This document shows positions 47,546 to 59,984 of a stretch of DNA of 64,000 bases, one piece after another. The notes under the pieces were generated by a model. The model ran no database searches and was not told the origin of the DNA. It saw only the letters and a list, made by a program, of their open reading frames with translations. The translations under genes were made by a program, and so were the position numbers. Within the stretch, counting starts at the first letter, position 1; each line of letters starts with the position of its first letter. This stretch comes from Zygotorulaspora mrakii (lineage: Eukaryota; Ascomycota; Saccharomycetes; Saccharomycetales; Saccharomycetaceae), in assembly GCF_013402915.1 (NCBI RefSeq), contig NC_050724.1:496001-560000 (forward strand), read 5' to 3'.

Positions 47546-47735
47546 TTTGATATATACATTTTTATAGTCCCGATCCTTTTTTTTTATTTAAGTTCTAAGT
47601 TTATAAATGTTTTTAACTTTCAACATTTTTTTCTGTCCGTCGGAGCAGATATAATTCATACAACTCGAGTTTATATGTACTGAGCGAAAAGCGTTCGTAA
47701 CTGAGATTGCAAAGAAGACTTCAAGCTGGCTCGAG

Positions 47736-48392
47736 ATGAATGAACAACCCTTGCATTCCCAATTATCTAATCTCAACATTGATCCCACCATTCATGAGAG
47801 AATTAAGAAGCTGCCAGATTTAACAATTAATGAAATTGATTTATTGAAAACTGAAATAGAATCAGAACTCCACAAAAATTTTTCCATTTTGAAAGAACAA
47901 AACTTAACTATGGAATCTCCGTTAGTTACCAGCGATGGTTTTCCCGACCCAAATATTGATGTTTTGCAAATAAGAATCGTCAAGAGAAATATAAATATGT
48001 TAAGAAATGATTTAAACAACGTTATTACTACATGTGCTTTGAAACTAAACCGACATTTTGGTAAAGATAAGAATCAAAATCAACAAGAAAGTCTACGAAA
48101 AGGTGAAAATTTTGATCATATTATACCTTTTGCACAGATATATGATGTTATAGAAGGCGGACCTATTTTCATTGCCGGTTGTCTATCAGGTGACGAATTA
48201 GTACTCATTGGAAATTTGAATGCTGGTACTTATCTAAATTTGAATAACATCTCAAATTACATTCTACAAAATGAAAATAAAAAAGTCACAATTAGGATCA
48301 GAAGAGATAAAAAGCTATTAGACATGATTTTAATACCAACTAGACAATGGAACGGTCAGGGTTTATTAGGTTGTAAGTTAAAATTACTCTGA
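47736..48392 (+). CDS. NAS2: Proteasome assembly chaperone Nas2 (p27/PSMD9)
   Basis: A 218-residue homologue of S. cerevisiae Nas2 (YIL007C, 220 residues). It binds the C-terminal domain of Rpt5 during assembly of the 19S regulatory particle base. An N-terminal helical domain (about 15-120) is followed by a PDZ-like domain (about 128-215: IPFAQIYDVIEGGPIFIAGC, GDELVLIGNLNA, KKVTIRIRRDKKLLDMILIP). Its stop is only 19 bp from the stop of the convergent URM1 gene, so their 3' UTRs must overlap. Confidence 0.94.
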   Translation: MNEQPLHSQLSNLNIDPTIHERIKKLPDLTINEIDLLKTEIESELHKNFSILKEQNLTMESPLVTSDGFPDPNIDVLQIRIVKRNINMLRNDLNNVITTCALKLNRHFGKDKNQNQQESLRKGENFDHIIPFAQIYDVIEGGPIFIAGCLSGDELVLIGNLNAGTYLNLNNISNYILQNENKKVTIRIRRDKKLLDMILIPTRQWNGQGLLGCKLKLL

Positions 48393-48411
48393 AAAGAAAG
48401 GAGAGAGAAAA

Positions 48412-48708
48412 TCAACCTCCATGCAATGTAGACGTGAATGATATTATATCACCATCTTCAAGTACGTATTCTTCACCGCCTTCCAGCTCCCAGTCAGCGT
48501 CGTTAATCAATGTCAAAATTCCGGGCCTTATCGTGCCATTTTCAACAAACACACCAATATCATTTTTATTTGAAATCATCTCTGCAACAATATAGTCGAT
48601 CAAGTCTTTTATGGTTACTTCACCACCATCAATAAGAACTTGATGCATTCTTTGTTTGTTAAAAATAACATCTAAACCACCCATAAATTCGACTTTAACT
48701 TTAACCAT
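48412..48708 (-). CDS. URM1: Ubiquitin-related modifier Urm1
   Basis: A 98-residue beta-grasp protein ending in the diglycine ...STLHGG. It is activated by Uba4 as a thiocarboxylate and used both as sulfur donor for 2-thiolation of wobble uridines in tRNA and as a protein modifier. [14 protein letters not shown], the [18 protein letters not shown] loop and [15 protein letters not shown] are characteristic. S. cerevisiae Urm1 (YIL008W) has 99 residues. This is the last gene showing conserved synteny before the tRNA/LTR block. Confidence 0.97.
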   Translation of the reverse strand: MVKVKVEFMGGLDVIFNKQRMHQVLIDGGEVTIKDLIDYIVAEMISNKNDIGVFVENGTIRPGILTLINDADWELEGGEEYVLEDGDIISFTSTLHGG

Positions 48709-49633
48709 TTTCGCTTAGCTTACGTGTTTGATCCCAGCCAGTGGGAATCTGATTCCATTTCTTGTAGTGAATTGAATTATTTTTTTCAAATCTTGTTCCG
48801 AATGTAAGTACGATGACCAAAAAACCATCTTACAGATCGTCATGCAAGTGGTCACGTGGTCACTAATCAACATACTAATTTACTACATACATCAGACATA
48901 AATGTACAAAAGTATAAAAAATATGTTATGTTTGATGAGTGAACATTGGTCCTACCATCTCCTGTTTATTATGCTGGTTAGTTTGTTCCATTTCACTATA
49001 GTTTCAGCTTGTCGCATTTCTCGAAGAAGCAATAATACTGGAAGTAACTAAATGCCTTTAGATAGGCACGAAGTCTGAGAAGTTCAATTTGCAATTTAAT
49101 GAAAGTTAATCAACCCTTGAAGCATTAGTTATTCATCAGTTCTGTTCTAAAAAGAATTGTACTTATTATATTCTCTGCTAGACATTTGAAAGACAGATGT
49201 GGTCTTAAATATATATTTTCGCCTTTAGATGCTGCATCAAGTTGACAGCGGCCACCTCCTGTCATAACTATGAGCAGCAAAAGTTTTCGGTTTGTATGAA
49301 GGAAGTGTCTTGTCTCGGAGATACAATGCTGAGAAATAGGTGTGAAAATACTATTCTCTACTCGGTCTGTAGTTTTTCCTGCCATTATACCATTTTCCCG
49401 ACCTCCAGAGCCTATAGCACTACAACGGAATCTTATTAAATCTTATAGATCTTATTATACGTTATGGATTGGTTCGTAGTCGCTTTTTCTTTGCTGCTAG
49501 CTTGTGTCACGCTAAAATATAGTACTCTAAAGTCGCAATGCACTGTAACGAATAATATTAAAAAAGCTTGTCACATGCATTCTTATCTTGTGTATTGTTC
49601 ACGTTTACCCCCTCTATTGACATCAATTTATTA
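48709..49633. other. URM1 to tRNA-Arg spacer
   Basis: A 925-bp AT-rich stretch holding the URM1 promoter. Short open frames are present but none has support. Confidence 0.5.
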
Positions 49634-49705
49634 GCTCGCGTGGCGTAATGGCAACGCGTCTGACTTCTAATCAGAAGATTGTGGGTTCGACCCCCACCGT
49701 GAGTG
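49634..49705 (+). tRNA. tRNA-Arg(UCU)
   Basis: A 72-nt cloverleaf with acceptor GCTCGCG paired to CGTGAGT, D arm, anticodon arm CTGAC-TTCTAAT-CAG with anticodon TCT, T arm GTGGGTTCGACCCCCAC and no intron. It is almost identical to the S. cerevisiae tRNA-Arg(UCU). A run of nine T residues just downstream (from 49706) is the Pol III terminator. Confidence 0.97.
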
Positions 49706-49995
49706 TTTTTTTTTCCAAAGTTGTTATATTAGCAGATAATGTTCTTTTGTAATTCTTGTTTATATTTTGTCGATTATTTTAGATGTTTACAAGGTCTGTC
49801 GGGGCAATGAATGTTCCTTTTTTTTGGAAATATATAAATATATATAACAAGAACATGAAATGTATTGTAATTCTGGGAGCACCTGCACATTTGAATCACC
49901 TCACTGTGACTCTTAAATACAGTAGGCTCAATATGTAATTGCGATTAAGTGAGCTTTATATTTGTTAGGGTCTCGAATTGTTGTAAAATAGATTG

Positions 49996-50490
49996 TGTTG
50001 AAATATAAATCGATATTGTGAGATATATTAAAGAGATGACTTATAAGAATCAGAAAGAGACAATTGGTCTGTAAAACAAAATAAACGAAGTCAGATGAAA
50101 CCCTAACAGAATGTCAATCGATAATGGAAAGATATCGGATGATAATCTATCACGAGACGTTTACAACTCAGGAGTCTGACTACGAAGGAGTCTATGGCAT
50201 GGAACATGAAATAACAGTTGTACTGTGAATTCTATGGGACTAGAAATGGTGTGATGACGATGAAAATTCTTCACTCGTCGTCCTCTCTTATGGTTCAATA
50301 GGTGCGAAATGCTGGGTATAAATACTGACGTATTTTCCAGATATTAATCCAAGTTCAATTAGTCTTATCTCAATTCATGATATAGGAAACCAAGGAATTA
50401 TATATCTCTATAATTGAATATCATAGTATCATCATCAATGTCAAACCAAGTTACTATCGACAACGCCGAAAAAAACATTCTTTCCAAATA
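49996..50490 (+). mobile_element. Solo LTR of a Ty-like retrotransposon (copy 2)
   Basis: A 495-bp element beginning TGTTGAAATATAAATCG and ending CTTTCCAAATA, about 92% identical to the copy at 16228-16722 in the opposite orientation and with the same length. The flanks (GATTG and ATACT) are not duplicated, so one side may have changed by recombination. It lies 96 bp upstream of tRNA-Trp, a usual position for Ty1-type insertion near Pol III genes. Confidence 0.87.
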
Positions 50491-50586
50491 ATACTTTGAA
50501 CAGTTTCAACGTTGACTTTCAAGCCACAGCTTAACGACTTAACGATCATAGTAGTTTGATTAATTCAATCTTTCAACCAATAGTAT

Positions 50587-50687
50587 GGGGTGGTGGCTCA
50601 ATGGTAGAGCTTTCGACTCCAGTTAGATCCTGGGACATCCATGGAATTGCAATCGAATGGTTGCAGGTTCAATTCCTGTCCACCTCA
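50587..50687 (+). tRNA. tRNA-Trp(CCA) with intron
   Basis: Acceptor GGGGTGG pairs with CCACCTC; D arm GCTCAATGGTAGAGC; anticodon stem TTCGA/TCGAA with loop CTCCA carrying anticodon CCA. An intron of about 29 nt follows the base 3' to the anticodon. The T arm is TGCAGGTTCAATTCCTGT(CC). S. cerevisiae tRNA-Trp genes also have an intron here. A T-run from 50692 terminates transcription. Confidence 0.95.
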
Positions 50688-51021
50688 TATTTTTTTTTTC
50701 CTGCCTGAATCTTGCATGTAACAAAAACTCAAAATATGTTCAAGTATATTACAAATTGAGCACTTGACACATGTATTTTTTGTATCTTTTGCACACGTTC
50801 AATAGGTAGATATTAAAAAACAATAACACTTCAAATTAATTTGAGATTAAAATCGTCTAAACTTCATAACAGCTTATATACTTTATATATGTATATCTTT
50901 CAGAAACATTATAACATCAATTTTTCAAAGATCATTGAGTAGAACATAAAATCCCAATGCCTTCATCGTAGAAATATTGTAAGTCAAGGGCAAATAATGA
51001 TATTATTCATGATTAATTAAT
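50688..51021. other. Spacer between tRNA-Trp and the hexose transporter
   Basis: 334 bp, very AT-rich, containing the tRNA terminator and the transporter 3' region. Nothing else is recognised. Confidence 0.5.
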
Positions 51022-52734
51022 TTAGATCATTCTTTTGTACCATGGCTTATCATCATGCTTCAACTCTTCAGCATCATAACCTGCACCTCTCTTTGCGGCT
51101 GGAACCCAATCAGCTGATTTCCATGGTAAAACACCTTCTAGCCACATTTCATTGATTTCTTCTAAAGTTAAACCCTTACTTTCTGGAATGAAGAAAAAGA
51201 CATAGAAGAATGAGAAACATAGACAACCGACGAAAACATAACCGTAGTAGAAATTAATTGCACCGGTAATAAATGGAGTGAAGAACGAAATTAAGAAACC
51301 CCATAACCAATTAGATGCGGATGCAAGAGACATACACTTCGATTTGACTCTCAATGGGAAAACTTCAGCAGTAACCACCCATGCAATTGGAGCCCATGTT
51401 AAGGCGTAGCAGAAGATATAGAACATAGTGAAACAAATCATACAATTACCTGCACCCTGTGATGTTGGAGCGTCCATACCATTTGGATGCAATCTGGTGA
51501 CACCGACGGAAGCATAAATAACCATACAAGCCATCATGGTTGCAGCACCCCATAGCAAACATAGACGACGACCGAAATGTTCAACTGTATATAGAGCACC
51601 GAAAGTAGAAGCAAAATTAATAACACCAATAATAATAGAAGTTTGGAAAGAATCTTCTAGACCAACAGATCCGAAAATGGAAGTACCATAGTAGAAGAAA
51701 TAGTTATTACCTGTCAATTGTTGCAAAGCTTGAATCAAGATACCCATCAATAGACGTTGGAAAACCTTGGTCTTTGTTGAAAATAATTCACCCCAAGAAG
51801 CACTACCAGCTAGTTTTTCAGCTTCAACACCAGACATGATGATATCCAATTCTGCCAATAATGAAGGGTCATCGACAGAAACTTTATTGGAGATAGCAAG
51901 AGAACGCTTAGCTTCCTCAACTTTACCGACTTCACAAAGATAACGTGGGGATTCTGGCACTCTTGTCAAACCACCAAGCATAAATAATGACCAGGCGAAA
52001 CCTAGACCCAAAGGAACTCTCCATTGAACCGAGTTTGAATAGTTTCTGGTACCATAGTTAGTACAGTAACCTAAAAAGATACCAGCAGTAATCATCAGTT
52101 GATAACAGGACACTAAAGGACCTCTCAAATGTTTTGGGGCAGACTCACCAATCAACATTGGACTCAAGACTGCGATACCACCAACACCAAGACCAGAAAT
52201 AATTCTACCAATGAAGTACTGGTACCACTTGTTAATCGAAGCAATTTGGATAATAATACCGATAATATAAATACCGACAACCGCTGACAAACCAAATTTA
52301 CGTCCATAAACATCACCTAGCTTCGATAAAATGATACCACCTAGCGCACAACCGATATTGAAAATGGAGACAACCAAACCGGTTCTCACTTGTGACAAAT
52401 AACGAACACCCTCACTGTTGGTAGAACCAAATCTACGCAGGAAATCAGTTTGGTTGATGAAACCAGAAATGGTACCTGTATCCCATCCAAACATGAAACC
52501 ACCGAACGCGACACATAGACACAACAGACAGACAGTAATATAATCAGAGAAAGGTCTGACTGGCAAACTCGCATCCTTCTCTTCCCAGTCACCAGGACTC
52601 ACTTGCGACTCCTTTAACTTGTCCAATGGCTCATTGAGAACGGGTGTCGAGGCGCCTGAATTATTACTGTAAGTAGGTTGCACAGTATCAGGCTGAACTG
52701 GAGTTGAAACTGCCGAATGATCTGCAGAACTCAT
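51022..52734 (-). CDS. GAL2: Galactose permease, Gal2/Hxt family
   Basis: A 570-residue, 12-helix sugar:facilitator (MFS) transporter. Family signatures are [20 protein letters not shown] in helix 1, [38 protein letters not shown] and [11 protein letters not shown]. In helix 10 the sequence [15 protein letters not shown] keeps the tyrosine and tryptophan that correspond to Tyr446 and Trp455, the galactose-recognition residues of S. cerevisiae Gal2 (glucose-type Hxts usually lack this pair). The frame opens five codons earlier at a TTG; the first ATG is 52734. Position in the GAL cluster and a Gal4 site upstream support galactose uptake. Confidence 0.9.
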   Translation of the reverse strand: MSSADHSAVSTPVQPDTVQPTYSNNSGASTPVLNEPLDKLKESQVSPGDWEEKDASLPVRPFSDYITVCLLCLCVAFGGFMFGWDTGTISGFINQTDFLRRFGSTNSEGVRYLSQVRTGLVVSIFNIGCALGGIILSKLGDVYGRKFGLSAVVGIYIIGIIIQIASINKWYQYFIGRIISGLGVGGIAVLSPMLIGESAPKHLRGPLVSCYQLMITAGIFLGYCTNYGTRNYSNSVQWRVPLGLGFAWSLFMLGGLTRVPESPRYLCEVGKVEEAKRSLAISNKVSVDDPSLLAELDIIMSGVEAEKLAGSASWGELFSTKTKVFQRLLMGILIQALQQLTGNNYFFYYGTSIFGSVGLEDSFQTSIIIGVINFASTFGALYTVEHFGRRLCLLWGAATMMACMVIYASVGVTRLHPNGMDAPTSQGAGNCMICFTMFYIFCYALTWAPIAWVVTAEVFPLRVKSKCMSLASASNWLWGFLISFFTPFITGAINFYYGYVFVGCLCFSFFYVFFFIPESKGLTLEEINEMWLEGVLPWKSADWVPAAKRGAGYDAEELKHDDKPWYKRMI

Positions 52735-52854
52735 CTTTTTTTTTTTCAAAATATCTTTTCAATTATCTTCTAGTGAAGTAAATTGCTTTGTATGATTCTA
52801 TTTCTCAACAGAAACTCCAATTCCCACATCATAACCATCCATCTTCCACCATTA

Positions 52855-52862
52855 TATTTATA
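52855..52862 (-). promoter_or_regulatory. TATA box of the permease gene
   Basis: TATAAATA on the coding strand, about 120 bp upstream of the ATG. Confidence 0.6.
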
Positions 52863-53166
52863 CCTTTTGAAAAACTTTGCCAGCTGCTGCCAGTTCTCGC
52901 AACCTTCACAACCAAACACTGTATGTGTGTGCAAAAGTACCGCATACCTCAGGAGGTACGGTCTACCAGCAACCCAAAAGAGATGCTGCAAAAACTAATA
53001 TCTAAGAAACGACTGCAGTAAAGAAGAAAATTCTTCACACCATGGCAGCCAGTAAACCAGTAACAAAATTACTCCGCGTTCAGACCATTTTAGTCTGCAT
53101 GCGGGGAGGTGGGGCAATGAAAGAACAAAAAACCTTCCCTCCCCGGACTCCTGCTGTTGAGATCTG

Positions 53167-53183
53167 CGGAGTGCAATAATCCG
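53167..53183. promoter_or_regulatory. Gal4 binding site (CGG-N11-CCG), permease promoter
   Basis: CGGAGTGCAATAATCCG is an exact 17-bp Gal4 site, about 430 bp upstream of the permease ATG. Confidence 0.75.
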
Positions 53184-53590
53184 AATCCGAAAGAAACAAA
53201 TAAAAGAAAATGGGAGACAGAGGTCCGAGTGAGCAATTATGACCAATTTATTCCGAAAAAAAAGTTTTTCCTGCGCCGGTTTCAGGGAATCTGCAACCGA
53301 AGAAACAGGAAAAAGCAATCCCAAGAGAGAAGTTCGAACGCAGTTTCACCGGCATGGGTCTACTTGTTGGTTTCCACATTCCCCACTGCCCCACTACCAC
53401 CAGACCACGCGATTCCCTTTGTCGTGCGCATTCCCGTGTGCAGGCGTTTCCCTTGGTAGTACTAACGATCGGTCCCACATACACGCATATGCACACGCAC
53501 GGGGAGAAGAGGCTTGCTGCTGTACTGTGTAAGCGTCGTGGTCTCTCGTTTCCTTTTCCCAAAGTGGGTGGAGGAAGCAGAAGGAGGCCG

Positions 53591-53639
53591 AGGGGCAGCC
53601 GAGGGGCGGTTGAGGGGCGGTTGAGGGGCGGTTGAGGGG
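53591..53639. promoter_or_regulatory. Five AGGGG (STRE) boxes spaced exactly 11 bp
   Basis: AGGGG begins at 53591, 53602, 53613, 53624 and 53635. The unit is a near-perfect 11-bp repeat (GAGGGGCGGTT). AGGGG/CCCCT is the stress-response element bound by Msn2/Msn4 and also by Gis1/Rph1-type factors. The array lies about 0.9 kb upstream of the permease gene. Confidence 0.7.
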
Positions 53640-53875
53640 CACGGAGGAGAGGGACGGGGCGGGTTTGGAGAGAAATTCAACAAGTTACAGCGGACATGGA
53701 CGATGCAATCGGAGTCAGAAGTGGGTTTGTTGATGGGGCAGCGTTTACGCGTGGTGTTGTGGTGCTGCTGCTTCGAAGCGTGTAAGAACACGTCGCCAAA
53801 TTATTTTTAGCTTTTTGACTGCGGTTGTGGTAATTGATCCGGCGGGGTAGAGTCGAACGAGTTTGGCACTGATTG

Positions 53876-53888
53876 CGAAAAAGCGGGG
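53876..53888 (+). promoter_or_regulatory. Mig1-type glucose-repression site, permease promoter
   Basis: GCGAAAAAGCGGGG combines the A/T box and GCGGGG core typical of Mig1 sites. Confidence 0.5.
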
Positions 53889-54267
53889 GAAAAGAAAAGA
53901 GGTTATTCGTCCCCTTTTCCCTCTTTTTGGAGTCTGTATTGTTCGTTTATGGGAAATATGGCAACCATACCATCAGCATAACCGCTCAGCCATCGCTTTC
54001 AACGTGCCCCTCCGATTTGGAAGAGATTTGCCTTGTGCAGCCGGAACATCATACTGTAAAGCTCAGACTCGAACGATCAGGCACGTCAGATACGGCCTTC
54101 TGTGGTTTTACTTTTTTTCACCCACGGAAGGGTGTTTTGCGGACTGTAAGTTGCGGTAGCGCTGACGCTCACATGTTATGTAATTACTGATTATCTAGAG
54201 ATTCTGCCGGAGACCACATGGGCGCGTGGGCGCGATGCAGCTACAACACTTACTGATTGTATTGTGA

Positions 54268-56217
54268 CTAAAAACCTGTCGTTGCACTTCGGTCCGACAA
54301 CGGCGTATCGATTAGTTCGCTGGTCTGTGACATGTCATCGGGACTTACTAGTAGCATGGATCCGCAAAGCTGATCTATCGTCTGAATGTATCTCTTGCAA
54401 GACGATATTTTGTAGGTGCTCAAAATTTCCAAGGCCTTGACAACACTTTTCAGCTGGAAGATCCATCTGTGTCTCTCGTTGGAGGAAGGCTGGGTGATTA
54501 GACTGGTCAATGGTACCAAGGCGGCATTGAATAAATAAAATGTGCAGTTCCATGCGAAAAATGGCGTCAACGAGTTGTTGTTGATGAAGTTTGTTATGCT
54601 GGCTATGGTCTTTTGGGCAGCATCGACCAACAGGATGCGACATCTTTGATAGGTTGTGTTGTTATTCTCTCCCTCTGAATTTGCTTCAGAGTTTACCGAA
54701 AGCTCCCTCAAGGCGTAGATCCTCAGCCAGAGGTGTTGCCAACTCAATGAGTACCGCATATATGACAGCCAAGGATATTCTTGTAAAAAACTTGAGAGCA
54801 CTAGTGATGAAATATCTGCTTGCATGAATTTGGGCATCTCTTTGAAAGTAGTCTCCAGCGAATCGCAAAGTTTCAAACAGTTGATTGCGTTTCTTGATTG
54901 TTTGTTCTTGCCATACCACAGTTTGCTGAATTGGTCAAGCATTCTTGCTCTTCCAACACAACCGAGATATATCGATGGTTCTGTGGTCCAATGTTCGTTG
55001 TCATTCATAGACGATGGATACGATATACTCATCTCATCTCTGGAAAACAGATATGACAATGGCCTCCCCTGTACCAATGCAAGGTGATATTCTTGTAAGT
55101 ATAGGCAACACCATATTCTACGTCGTTGTTCCTTAACTCCTGTATTGTTGACAGTGGGAGATAACTCCTTGTGAAGACCTAGTGATATCGCCATCCTTAA
55201 GGCTTGCCCATGATACGCATAGCTACTATTTGGTTTCTGTCTCCATTCAGTGTACCTAGAGAGCAGATAAAAGGATATGACTAATCGAAGTGAACCTACT
55301 TCAAATGCTATTCGAGAGAGATGTGATTTTGCATTATTGTAGTAAAACAGATCAATATCAGTGGATTCGCCTGCAATTCCCCATGCACCAATAGCGAGGA
55401 CAATATTGAAAAGTACCTGCCACTGATTGAATAGCCGTGGTTCCATTTGATCTGGGGATGCATTGTGTTGCCTCATAAACCTATCGTGATTCACCAAAGG
55501 ACAATAAGGATGAAAATTGATAAAATAGCTTTCGATGAATTTTGCAATAGCATGAGTAGAGCCTAGAAGAGAAGGATCAGAAATCGATGCAGGAGAATAA
55601 CTGGGAGATTGTGAGGAAAAAAGTGTCATATCGAATCCCACAGATTTCAAACTTGCGCTGGAAGACCCTTGACCGTAGTAGCCTCTATTGTTGGCCTCTG
55701 TATTTAAAAATCCTGCCCCATCATTTCCAGTTAGAGTGTTTTTCCTTTCATTCCAATCGAATCCTAATAGTGGATCTTTAGGTAAACTATCAGGTGGTAT
55801 ACTTTTACCTCCGCTATTGCTGTCCATAATCCATTTTTGCTCTTGTGCTGATGAATCAAAATATGGTATGACAGTTGAAGCTTCAAATTCATTGAAAAGT
55901 TCCTCCCCATCTTCGTTAACTAAAGTGATCCTTTGCGATAACTCTTTAAGCTTCTTCGTCGCTCCACCACCCTTTAGGTTTTTCTCCAAATCAACCCCTG
56001 GAAATAGTTCGTAAAATAACTGTTCTAATCCGTCCAAACGTGATTCTACTTCAGTGAGATGTACTCTTGTTAGTGGGGATCTTCTGGTTTTAGGTGAATA
56101 ACAGCACTCCCATCCATTTTTCAAGCACTTAGCACATTTTGGTCTGGTCTTTGAGCATTTCAGTTTCTTTAAGCGACATGAATCACAAGCTCTATCCATA
56201 TTATCCCATTTTTTCAT
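54268..56217 (-). CDS. GAL4: Gal4-family Zn2Cys6 activator lacking the C-terminal activation domain
   Basis: A 649-residue homologue of Gal4/Lac9. The Zn2Cys6 domain has cysteines at 11, 14, 21, 28, 31 and 38 ([21 protein letters not shown]), then the linker [20 protein letters not shown] and dimerisation coiled coil [17 protein letters not shown]. The middle homology region follows: [56 protein letters not shown] and [19 protein letters not shown]. The protein stops 43 residues after the segment [17 protein letters not shown], where S. cerevisiae Gal4 (881 residues) continues for about 200 more, including its acidic activation and Gal80-binding domain. No frame downstream restores it. It should still bind CGG-N11-CCG sites. 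Confidence 0.93.
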   Translation of the reverse strand: MKKWDNMDRACDSCRLKKLKCSKTRPKCAKCLKNGWECCYSPKTRRSPLTRVHLTEVESRLDGLEQLFYELFPGVDLEKNLKGGGATKKLKELSQRITLVNEDGEELFNEFEASTVIPYFDSSAQEQKWIMDSNSGGKSIPPDSLPKDPLLGFDWNERKNTLTGNDGAGFLNTEANNRGYYGQGSSSASLKSVGFDMTLFSSQSPSYSPASISDPSLLGSTHAIAKFIESYFINFHPYCPLVNHDRFMRQHNASPDQMEPRLFNQWQVLFNIVLAIGAWGIAGESTDIDLFYYNNAKSHLSRIAFEVGSLRLVISFYLLSRYTEWRQKPNSSYAYHGQALRMAISLGLHKELSPTVNNTGVKEQRRRIWCCLYLQEYHLALVQGRPLSYLFSRDEMSISYPSSMNDNEHWTTEPSIYLGCVGRARMLDQFSKLWYGKNKQSRNAINCLKLCDSLETTFKEMPKFMQADISSLVLSSFLQEYPWLSYMRYSLSWQHLWLRIYALRELSVNSEANSEGENNNTTYQRCRILLVDAAQKTIASITNFINNNSLTPFFAWNCTFYLFNAALVPLTSLITQPSSNERHRWIFQLKSVVKALEILSTYKISSCKRYIQTIDQLCGSMLLVSPDDMSQTSELIDTPLSDRSATTGF

Positions 56218-56935
56218 ATCAATAGAAATGTAAAAGTCCTGAAAGCCCTTTCATACGGTCCTTTATCTGCATGAATTTGTTTGTTCAATTACTGAAATTT
56301 CAAATTTTTTTACAATTGACAAATTATATATATATACATAATTTGATAGACGCGCCCCGAAGTACCTTGACAAAGTATCATGACACCCTCTCGATACGGA
56401 ATAGAAAAAAAAACAAGTATTTAAATAAAACGATTTACTTATTTATTTGGCCACAACTGCTTGCGACTAGATAACCTTGAAGCATATACGTGTTAAAATT
56501 GCAAGAATTCTAATTTTTCGGTTTTTGTTGAATATATTAGATTTCACTGTTCCTTGGATATTGCAATAGATAAAACCACCGATAATGTAGATCTTATCTT
56601 TGTAACAAGAACCGCGCCAGAGGGGGGAGGCATTATTTCCACCACTTGAGGAAAAGTGGGGGAGGGTATTGATTTACTCTCCTTTATTGCGCACTTGCAA
56701 TCTGCCGGTGAGCGATAATTCTTCAATGCATGAAAATGCCATTTAAAGAAGTTATGTTCAGAAGTCAATTAGCTCCACACTTCAAGATTCCGGGGTAAGG
56801 TTTCACTAATGAGGTATCGTACCACCTTTTCTTTTTATTATTGTTCACTCATAACGGCATTCATTTTTTTAACTATATATCTATATATTCATGATTATTT
56901 ATGTTTAAACTTCAAAGCTAGGGAGAAAATCATAT
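56218..56935. other. GAL4 upstream / GAL10 downstream region
   Basis: 718 bp between the GAL4 start and the GAL10 stop. AT-rich runs (TATATATATA near 56328) may serve as TATA. No CGG-N11-CCG site was found, so there is no sequence sign of Gal4 autoregulation. Confidence 0.55.
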
Positions 56936-59092
<2,157 letters not shown>

Positions 59093-59152
59093 CTACGAAT
59101 CCAAAAAAACAATCTAGAGGAAACGATCGACTACAAGCTATCTATGTCTCTC

Positions 59153-59165
59153 TATATATATATAT
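59153..59165 (-). promoter_or_regulatory. GAL10 TATA element
   Basis: A (TA)6 run about 115-127 bp upstream of the GAL10 ATG. Confidence 0.6.
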
Positions 59166-59289
59166 CTGTATGTAAACGTGGAGAATGCTAATATTCGCAA
59201 ACTCATCCCTCATGGTCACTCCATCGTGGGATCCCACCTCATCTTTGCATTTCTGAACTCGGGACACTCTTTTTTTTTCCAGGTCCCCT

Positions 59290-59306
59290 CGGTCCAGAGC
59301 GCTCCG
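59290..59306. promoter_or_regulatory. Gal4 site 1 (GAL10-GAL1)
   Basis: CGGTCCAGAGCGCTCCG, an exact CGG-N11-CCG with good dyad symmetry in the flanks. Confidence 0.85.
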
Positions 59307-59308
59307 AC

Positions 59309-59325
59309 CGGATTGTTGAACTCCG
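59309..59325. promoter_or_regulatory. Gal4 site 2 (GAL10-GAL1)
   Basis: CGGATTGTTGAACTCCG, an exact CGG-N11-CCG starting 19 bp after site 1, so the two dimers lie nearly two helical turns apart. Confidence 0.85.
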
Positions 59326-59333
59326 CAGTTTTT

Positions 59334-59350
59334 CGGAAATCTGTGCTCCG
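59334..59350. promoter_or_regulatory. Gal4 site 3 (GAL10-GAL1)
   Basis: CGGAAATCTGTGCTCCG, an exact CGG-N11-CCG starting 25 bp after site 2. Confidence 0.85.
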
Positions 59351-59395
59351 AGCTTGGATGCGACTGGAATTTCTCCTGACGCAGCGCTGGAACCC

Positions 59396-59412
59396 CCCCG
59401 CAAATAGAAAAC
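59396..59412. promoter_or_regulatory. Mig1-type repression site between the Gal4 sites and GAL1
   Basis: CCCCGC followed by AAATAGAAAA is the reverse complement of the A/T box plus GCGGGG Mig1 pattern. It lies 46 bp downstream of Gal4 site 3 on the GAL1 side. Confidence 0.6.
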
Positions 59413-59796
59413 AGGCCATAGAGTTGTCGTTTGGAGACGTGTAAGCACCGGAAAAACTATGTAGCTGCTTCCGGTAGTGCTCGGGAGCGTTTATGGAAGT
59501 AATCATGGAACAAAGCACTGCTTTGTGCGCTGTTTCTGACCCCGGTGTTGCCAATCCCCCTCCCCCTCCGCACCAGGATCCCCCGCAATCGGTGGTACTG
59601 GTCGCATTCCGTTGCGTAGTCGACGTTGACGCGACAATTTCTTTCCCATAATCTGTCTTTGGCCAGTTTTTTCGCACGACTGTGTTCCTTTCTTGGTTCA
59701 TTTGGGTCAATGGCTTGCAGCTTCTTCTTTAGTTCAACGCTCTCATTCCTGCCTGAAAAAAGCTGATGTCGGAAGGTGACTGAGAATTAGTTGTGG

Positions 59797-59803
59797 TATA
59801 TAA
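59797..59803 (+). promoter_or_regulatory. GAL1 TATA box
   Basis: TATATAA, 182 bp upstream of the GAL1 ATG. Confidence 0.7.
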
Positions 59804-59984
59804 GGCACAGGGATATCTGGAATTATTCAATCCGTAGTTCGTTTCATTGGATTTTGATTTTTGGCGATATATAATCATAGACATTCAATCTTCACGTATT
59901 CGATATTGATTGTCGATTAGTTATTTTAGAGAAGACTAAAAAAAAAGAAGCTGCCACACCTGCGGGAAACAACGAAAACGAAAA

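Larger units (their letters stand above)
52735..54267. other. Long upstream region of the galactose permease gene
   Basis: 1.53 kb between the permease start and the GAL4 stop. It contains a TATAAATA, a Gal4 site, a phased AGGGG array and Mig1-like GCGGGG boxes (53101-53106 and 53883-53888), listed below. It is GC-rich compared with other spacers. Open frames here overlap on several strands and look like chance. Confidence 0.6.

Noticed and set aside
52995..54190. Open frames of about 100 codons upstream of the permease gene
   Set aside because: Same pattern of mutually overlapping frames in GC-rich promoter DNA. None continues the shortened Gal4 or looks acidic like an activation domain.
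59216..59710. A 164-codon minus-strand frame in the GAL10-GAL1 promoter
   Set aside because: It covers the Gal4 sites and the Mig1 site, and its composition looks like translated promoter DNA.
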